Assembly (NCBI RefSeq): GCF_004168365.1
Contig: NZ_CP035704.1
Location: 1-64,000 of the forward strand
Length of the DNA: 64,000 nt
Direction: 5' to 3'
DNA from: Pseudolysobacter antarcticus
GTDB taxonomy: Bacteria > Pseudomonadota > Gammaproteobacteria > Xanthomonadales > Rhodanobacteraceae
Shown here: positions 60,124 to 64,000 of the stretch, in pieces
How the letters are laid out: the number at the start of each line of letters is the position of its first letter
How positions within the stretch are numbered: position 1 is the stretch's first letter
The notes under the pieces: generated by a model
What the model saw: only the letters and a program-made list of their open reading frames with translations
What the model was told of the DNA's origin: nothing
Database searches by the model: none
Translations under genes and position numbers: made by a program

Positions 60124-62676
60124 TTATTCGGCGGCTGGCGGATTTGTCGTCGGCTCGATCGCCAAGCTGCTGCGACCTTCATCGGTGAGCTTGAGAATGC
60201 CGTGGCGAATTTCCCGGCTCAGGATCAGCTTCGCATCGCGCCCGACCACTTCGAGTGATGCATCGAAATCCAGCTTGCCGGATTCGTCGTTCCACACCAC
60301 ACGGCGCTGCTTGAGTTGCTGGATGAAACTGCGGAACAGGCTCTTGTCGAAGAATTCCGGCGCGTTCATTTCGTGCAATAGCGACAAGCGCTGTGCGGTC
60401 AGGTGGCAAAGATTTTCCAGCTCGCCAGCACTCAAGGTGCGCGGCCCGTTTTTCACCAGCAAGGCGATGGTGATGTAATAACGCTCGAACGCCTGCAGCA
60501 GACTATGGGCGATCGTGCGCAGCTGGAATGCGGTATCGCTCTGGCCGGCGGCGCGACTCAGCGTGCGGCCTTCCGACTCGCTTTGCAGCAAACCGCGGCC
60601 GACGAAAAATTCGATCGTGGCGGTGATCCGGCTGACAAATTCGTCCTCGTTCCACGGCAGGAAAAGTTCGGCCTGCAGGAACGGATAAATCAGCTTGCCG
60701 AGGCGCAGAATCGAGGCGCGCGTGATGCGGCGGGTATTGATAAAACAGCACGCAATCCATGCCGATGTCGTGAACAGATGCAGTACGTTGTTGCGGAAGT
60801 ACGAGAGCAATACCGCGTTCTTGCCTTCGCACAGCAGCACGTCGCCGAGCGGATGCGACACGCGCTGGATCATCTGCATGCGTTCGCCGTAAGCGATGAT
60901 TTCGGCCGGTGTGAGTGCAGTCACCGTGACGCGATCCGAATACGGCAACGTGTTCAGCAACGCCTTGCTGAGCTCCAGCTGCACCAGCAAATCCGATTCT
61001 GCCAGCGCGTGTTTGCGTGTCGCCAACAACGCGATCGCGAGCAGATTGATCGGATTGACGTCGGCGGCGCGGTTGATATTGGTCTGGATCTTGTCGGCGA
61101 GCTTTGCCACCGTTGCGTTGAACCACTCCGGTTTGTCGTCGGGATTCTGCGCGACCGCAGCGCGCCAATCGGGCGCGCTTTTATCGAGCAGGTCAGCGAG
61201 AAAAATCGGTTCGGCAAAATTCACCACGACTTTGCCGTAGCGTTGCCGCAGCACGCCGAACGAGCGCAGCAGGCCGAGCCAGGATTCTTTTTCCTTGGGC
61301 TTGCCGGAAAGTTCGCCCATGTACGAATTGCCTTCCATGAGCTTTTCGTAGCCGACGTAGACCGGCTGGAACATCACCGGGCGGCGCGGCGCGCGCAGGA
61401 ACGCGCGCACCGTCATCGTCAACATGCCGACGCGCGGCGTGAGCAATCGCCCGGTACGCGAACGGCCACCTTCGATGAAATATTCGATCGGCACACCACG
61501 CTCGACGAGCTGGCTAACGTATTCGTTGAATACCACCGAATACAGCGCGTTGCCCTTGAAGCTGCGACGCATGAAAAACGCACCGCCTCGACGCAGGATT
61601 GAACCCAAGCCCGGCAGGTTCAAATTGATGCCGGCAGCGATATGCGGCACCACCAGTTTGTTCTGGTACAGCAGATACGACAGCAGCAGATAATCGATAT
61701 GACTGCGATGACACGGCACGTAAATGATTTCGTGCCCAGGCGCGGTGGTGCGCAGGGATTCGAAATGATTCATGCGCACGCCGTCGTAGATCCGGTTCCA
61801 GAAACTGGTCAGCAGGAATGACAAGGAGCGCACCACCGGATGCGAATAATCCGCCGCGATTTCCCAGACGTAGCTGCGTGCGCGCGCTTGCGCCTGTTCG
61901 AGCGTGAGGTTTTCCTTGCTCGCCACGCTCGCGATTACCGCGCGTACCGGATCGGCATTGACCACGGTATCCACCAGCGTGCGCCGATGCGACAGATCCG
62001 GGCCGATCACCGCCGCGCGAATGCGCCGGAAATGCGCACGCAAAACGCGCGAGAATTTGCGCAGGGTATTCGGTGCGTCCTGCTCGTCGCTCAACACCTG
62101 GCGCAACGACACCGGCGTGGAGAACTGCACGATCGTATCGTGGCCGTTCAACAGCAGCGCCAGCAAACGCCGAAAACGACCGACCACGACCCAGTTTTCC
62201 GAGAACAACACGCCGAACCAGCCGGACTGACGATCTGGCGCGCGGCCGACGAAAATCGAAACCGGCACGAGTTGCACATCCAGTTCGGGATGCGTACGCA
62301 AGGCTTCGAACAATTGCGCCAGCGTTTCGGAATGCGTGCGCGGGGAGCTGCGCCCGATCAGCCAGCCTTTGCGGCGCGACAGCGCAAACATTGCGCGTGG
62401 CTTGCGCAAATCGCCGAGCACAAAGGGCAATAACGGCGAAGGCAGGTCGGCTTCGCGGCACGCCTGTTCCAGGATGATTCGGTCAGACAGGCGATAACGT
62501 TCGGTGACGTAACACACCGGCAGCGCCTGCAGCAATGTGGCAGCCGGATTGACGGGTTCGCGACGGATGCGAATGCGCGACTTGAATAACGCGCCCAGCA
62601 GGCGCATCCACCAGGGCGCGCGCGCGACAGTGGACGAAGAGGATTCGGTGATCAAAGGCTGATCCATGACCGACAT
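60124..62676 (-). CDS. plsB: glycerol-3-phosphate 1-O-acyltransferase PlsB
   Basis: PlsB makes lysophosphatidic acid from glycerol 3-phosphate and acyl-CoA or acyl-ACP at the inner membrane. The 850-residue length matches E. coli PlsB (807) with small additions. It has the acyltransferase motifs in order: the HX4D box HRSHID near residues 318-325, GAFFMRRSF, FIEGGRSRTGRLL, and a later PVMFQPVYVGYEKLMEG. The start could also be the ATG three codons in. Confidence 0.97.
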   Translation of the reverse strand: MSVMDQPLITESSSSTVARAPWWMRLLGALFKSRIRIRREPVNPAATLLQALPVCYVTERYRLSDRIILEQACREADLPSPLLPFVLGDLRKPRAMFALSRRKGWLIGRSSPRTHSETLAQLFEALRTHPELDVQLVPVSIFVGRAPDRQSGWFGVLFSENWVVVGRFRRLLALLLNGHDTIVQFSTPVSLRQVLSDEQDAPNTLRKFSRVLRAHFRRIRAAVIGPDLSHRRTLVDTVVNADPVRAVIASVASKENLTLEQAQARARSYVWEIAADYSHPVVRSLSFLLTSFWNRIYDGVRMNHFESLRTTAPGHEIIYVPCHRSHIDYLLLSYLLYQNKLVVPHIAAGINLNLPGLGSILRRGGAFFMRRSFKGNALYSVVFNEYVSQLVERGVPIEYFIEGGRSRTGRLLTPRVGMLTMTVRAFLRAPRRPVMFQPVYVGYEKLMEGNSYMGELSGKPKEKESWLGLLRSFGVLRQRYGKVVVNFAEPIFLADLLDKSAPDWRAAVAQNPDDKPEWFNATVAKLADKIQTNINRAADVNPINLLAIALLATRKHALAESDLLVQLELSKALLNTLPYSDRVTVTALTPAEIIAYGERMQMIQRVSHPLGDVLLCEGKNAVLLSYFRNNVLHLFTTSAWIACCFINTRRITRASILRLGKLIYPFLQAELFLPWNEDEFVSRITATIEFFVGRGLLQSESEGRTLSRAAGQSDTAFQLRTIAHSLLQAFERYYITIALLVKNGPRTLSAGELENLCHLTAQRLSLLHEMNAPEFFDKSLFRSFIQQLKQRRVVWNDESGKLDFDASLEVVGRDAKLILSREIRHGILKLTDEGRSSLAIEPTTNPPAAE

Positions 62677-62775
62677 AGGGCGAACGCGGCTGACAGATGC
62701 GGATAATACGTCAGTGAGGCTGCATCAACGGCAACACAAGCACTGAGCAGTGGCGGCGTCCGAGCGGATCACGAC

Positions 62776-62808
62776 ACAGCCCGAGGCCGGATAGTGGCCT
62801 CGGGCTGT
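62776..62808. terminator. strong hairpin between plsB and the terminal lipoprotein gene
   Basis: ACAGCCCGAGGCC (62776-62788) and GGCCTCGGGCTGT (62796-62808) form a perfect 13-bp stem with a 7-base loop. It lies 18 bases beyond the stop of the minus-strand lipoprotein gene and before plsB, so it probably insulates the two genes. On the minus strand no T tract follows. Confidence 0.65.
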
Positions 62809-62826
62809 TGTTTGCAATCGCCGTGC

Positions 62827-63822
62827 TTAGTTTTTCTCAGCCGGCTTGAGGCCGGAATCATCGGCCGGCTGGAAAGTTTTGCCAGGTTCGGCAGCGGGTG
62901 TTGCCGCTGCAGGGGCGGTTTTCGCGGCTTCGGCAGCAGCAGCTTCCTGCTTGATCTTGTTGAACTGTTCCAGCGCCTGCTTGCCATACCAGCGGCCATC
63001 GACCTTGACCATGTCGCTATCGGATGACAGCGGCGTATCGAACAAGGTGTAGCTGAGCTTGACCTTGGCGGCATCGCCCTGGTTAGCCACGGTTTCGACC
63101 TTGGCCGAATCCAAAGTCTTGTCGATCGAGAAACCGTAAACCTCGAAAACCTGCTTCACGCCACCGAGCACAATGCCGGCTTTCTGCATTCCCTGATCGT
63201 AGGTGAGGGCGCGTGCTTCATCAAGGGTTTTGACATTGACGTCGCGTGCGGTTTTGCAACCCACGGCGATCGCCTGCTTGACCAGCGCGGGATCGGTGAA
63301 CTTGACCTTCTGCGCCCACGCTGCCGTGGCGGCAATCGCTGCGGTGGCTTGTTCTTTCTGCTTGTCGTCGAGATCCTTGCTCTGCTGTACCGAGCTCTGC
63401 AGCATGCCCTGGCCCATCGCGATCATCATCGGCATTTGCTGCGCCATCTGCGCATCGGCTTCTTTCAGCTTCGGCTCGATTTCGGCATACAGCTTGGCTT
63501 CGGCATCCGGCGCGGTGAGCTTGGCGACACCTTCGGCGAATTTCTTGCGATCTTCGTCGGTTACTGGATCCTTGTTGAGATCCTTGTTCCAATCCGCCTT
63601 GATTTTGGCCAACTGTGCGGTTGGCAACGTGGTATCGAGCAGGGCGCCGATGTTGTTGCTACGCAGGGCTTGCAGGGCGGCTTTGACGGCCGCATCCGGC
63701 GTTGCTGCGGCAGGCGCAACCACGGGAGCTGCCGGTGCGGCGGCTTGCTGTTGCTGGTTGCAACCGATAGCGGCGCAGGCAAATGCCAGTGCCAGCGAAA
63801 GTCGAGTAAGTTTGATTGACAT
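62827..63822 (-). CDS. hypothetical lipoprotein
   Basis: The 331-residue protein has a signal peptide with a lipobox AIGC (Cys21), a low-complexity AAAPAAP linker, a helical charged middle (DEDRKKFAEGVAKLTA; a methionine-rich MAQQMPMMIAMGQGML) and a C-terminal domain ending in an alanine/proline tail. The function is unknown; xanthomonads carry similar alanine-rich lipoproteins of uncertain role. The start at 63822 is chosen for the signal sequence. Confidence 0.7.
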   Translation of the reverse strand: MSIKLTRLSLALAFACAAIGCNQQQQAAAPAAPVVAPAAATPDAAVKAALQALRSNNIGALLDTTLPTAQLAKIKADWNKDLNKDPVTDEDRKKFAEGVAKLTAPDAEAKLYAEIEPKLKEADAQMAQQMPMMIAMGQGMLQSSVQQSKDLDDKQKEQATAAIAATAAWAQKVKFTDPALVKQAIAVGCKTARDVNVKTLDEARALTYDQGMQKAGIVLGGVKQVFEVYGFSIDKTLDSAKVETVANQGDAAKVKLSYTLFDTPLSSDSDMVKVDGRWYGKQALEQFNKIKQEAAAAEAAKTAPAAATPAAEPGKTFQPADDSGLKPAEKN

Positions 63823-63913
63823 GACGAGCCGTCCCCACGTTATGGATTGAGAATGGCGCACTCTAGGCAGTGAGCGTGCAATTGGCAAGCGCGGGATGCG
63901 ACCGGGGAAAATC

Positions 63914-63940
63914 CTCAGATGGCCGTTGCGGCCATCTGAG
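63914..63940. other. perfect hairpin near the window's end
   Basis: CTCAGATGGCC (63914-63924) and GGCCATCTGAG (63930-63940) form an 11-bp stem with a 5-base loop; a second small stem, CCGGT-GATTA-ACCGG, follows at 63947-63961. There is no T run. It could be an attenuator, a small RNA or a terminator of a gene beyond the window. Confidence 0.45.
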
Positions 63941-64000
63941 TAACGTCCGGTGATTAACCGGAGGGGGAACTTGTGTCGACAGCGCCATAATACTTAGCGC

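Noticed and set aside
63966-63993. Start of a further gene after GGAGGGGG near the window end
   Set aside because: The GTG at 63974 closes after five codons, and a nearby TTG frame stops within about eight.

Overview
The window opens at the chromosome replication origin of a moderately GC-rich gammaproteobacterium. The order dnaA, dnaN, recF, gyrB, TPR protein, tonB, exbB, exbD, exbD, pdxJ is the one I associate with the Xanthomonadales/Lysobacterales, and the other genes (phhA, rdgC, ttcA, class I fbp, tatABC, plsB) fit a Rhodanobacteraceae or Lysobacter-like organism. This placement is inference from gene order and protein style; no database was searched.

Layout. 1-6.5 kb: dnaA, an oriC-like gap with three perfect DnaA boxes, dnaN, recF with two embedded parS-type palindromes, and gyrB. 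6.7-11.5 kb: a secreted TPR protein, the TonB/ExbB/ExbD/ExbD energy-transduction operon, and convergent pdxJ. 11.6-14.4 kb: a minus-strand cluster of a 4'-phosphopantetheinyl transferase, an ECF sigma factor, a probable anti-sigma factor and a secreted PDZ protein. 14.5-22.7 kb: an acetate module, made of a CrbS/MxtR-type hybrid kinase with a transporter-like sensor domain, a CrbR/ErdR-type regulator, acetyl-CoA synthetase and a divergent MHS-family MFS carrier. 22.8-36.2 kb: membrane proteins, fbp, a DUF3142 lipoprotein overlapping a large envelope protein, a small gene bracketed by two copies of a 140-bp REP/BIME-like repeat, a secreted beta-helix protein next to a LuxR regulator, phhA, a DUF885 peptidase-like protein, a rhomboid protease and two small envelope proteins.

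36.3-44.6 kb is accessory. A severed 3' tail of glyS beside a DUF1348 gene marks the left edge, and the intact glyS with a scrap of the DUF1348 start marks the right edge. Between these roughly 317-bp direct repeats (about 86% identical) lie a LysR regulator, a flavodoxin-like quinone reductase, a frameshifted small protein, a zinc alcohol dehydrogenase, a DJ-1/PfpI protein, a metal-dependent amidohydrolase/decarboxylase, an ABM-domain protein, a carboxymuconolactone-decarboxylase-like protein and an SDR. They look like an imported set for reactive aldehydes, quinones or aromatic acids.

44.6-64 kb returns to core genes: glyS/glyQ, a PilB/GspE-type ATPase, a complete IS5-family insertion sequence with terminal repeats and a TAA target duplication, a class I glutamine amidotransferase, an orphan antitoxin-like gene, tatABC, a SYLF protein, hemH, an alpha/beta hydrolase, a YgjP-like metallopeptidase, rdgC, ttcA, a DUF465 protein, plsB and a lipoprotein. 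No rRNA, tRNA or CRISPR array was seen.
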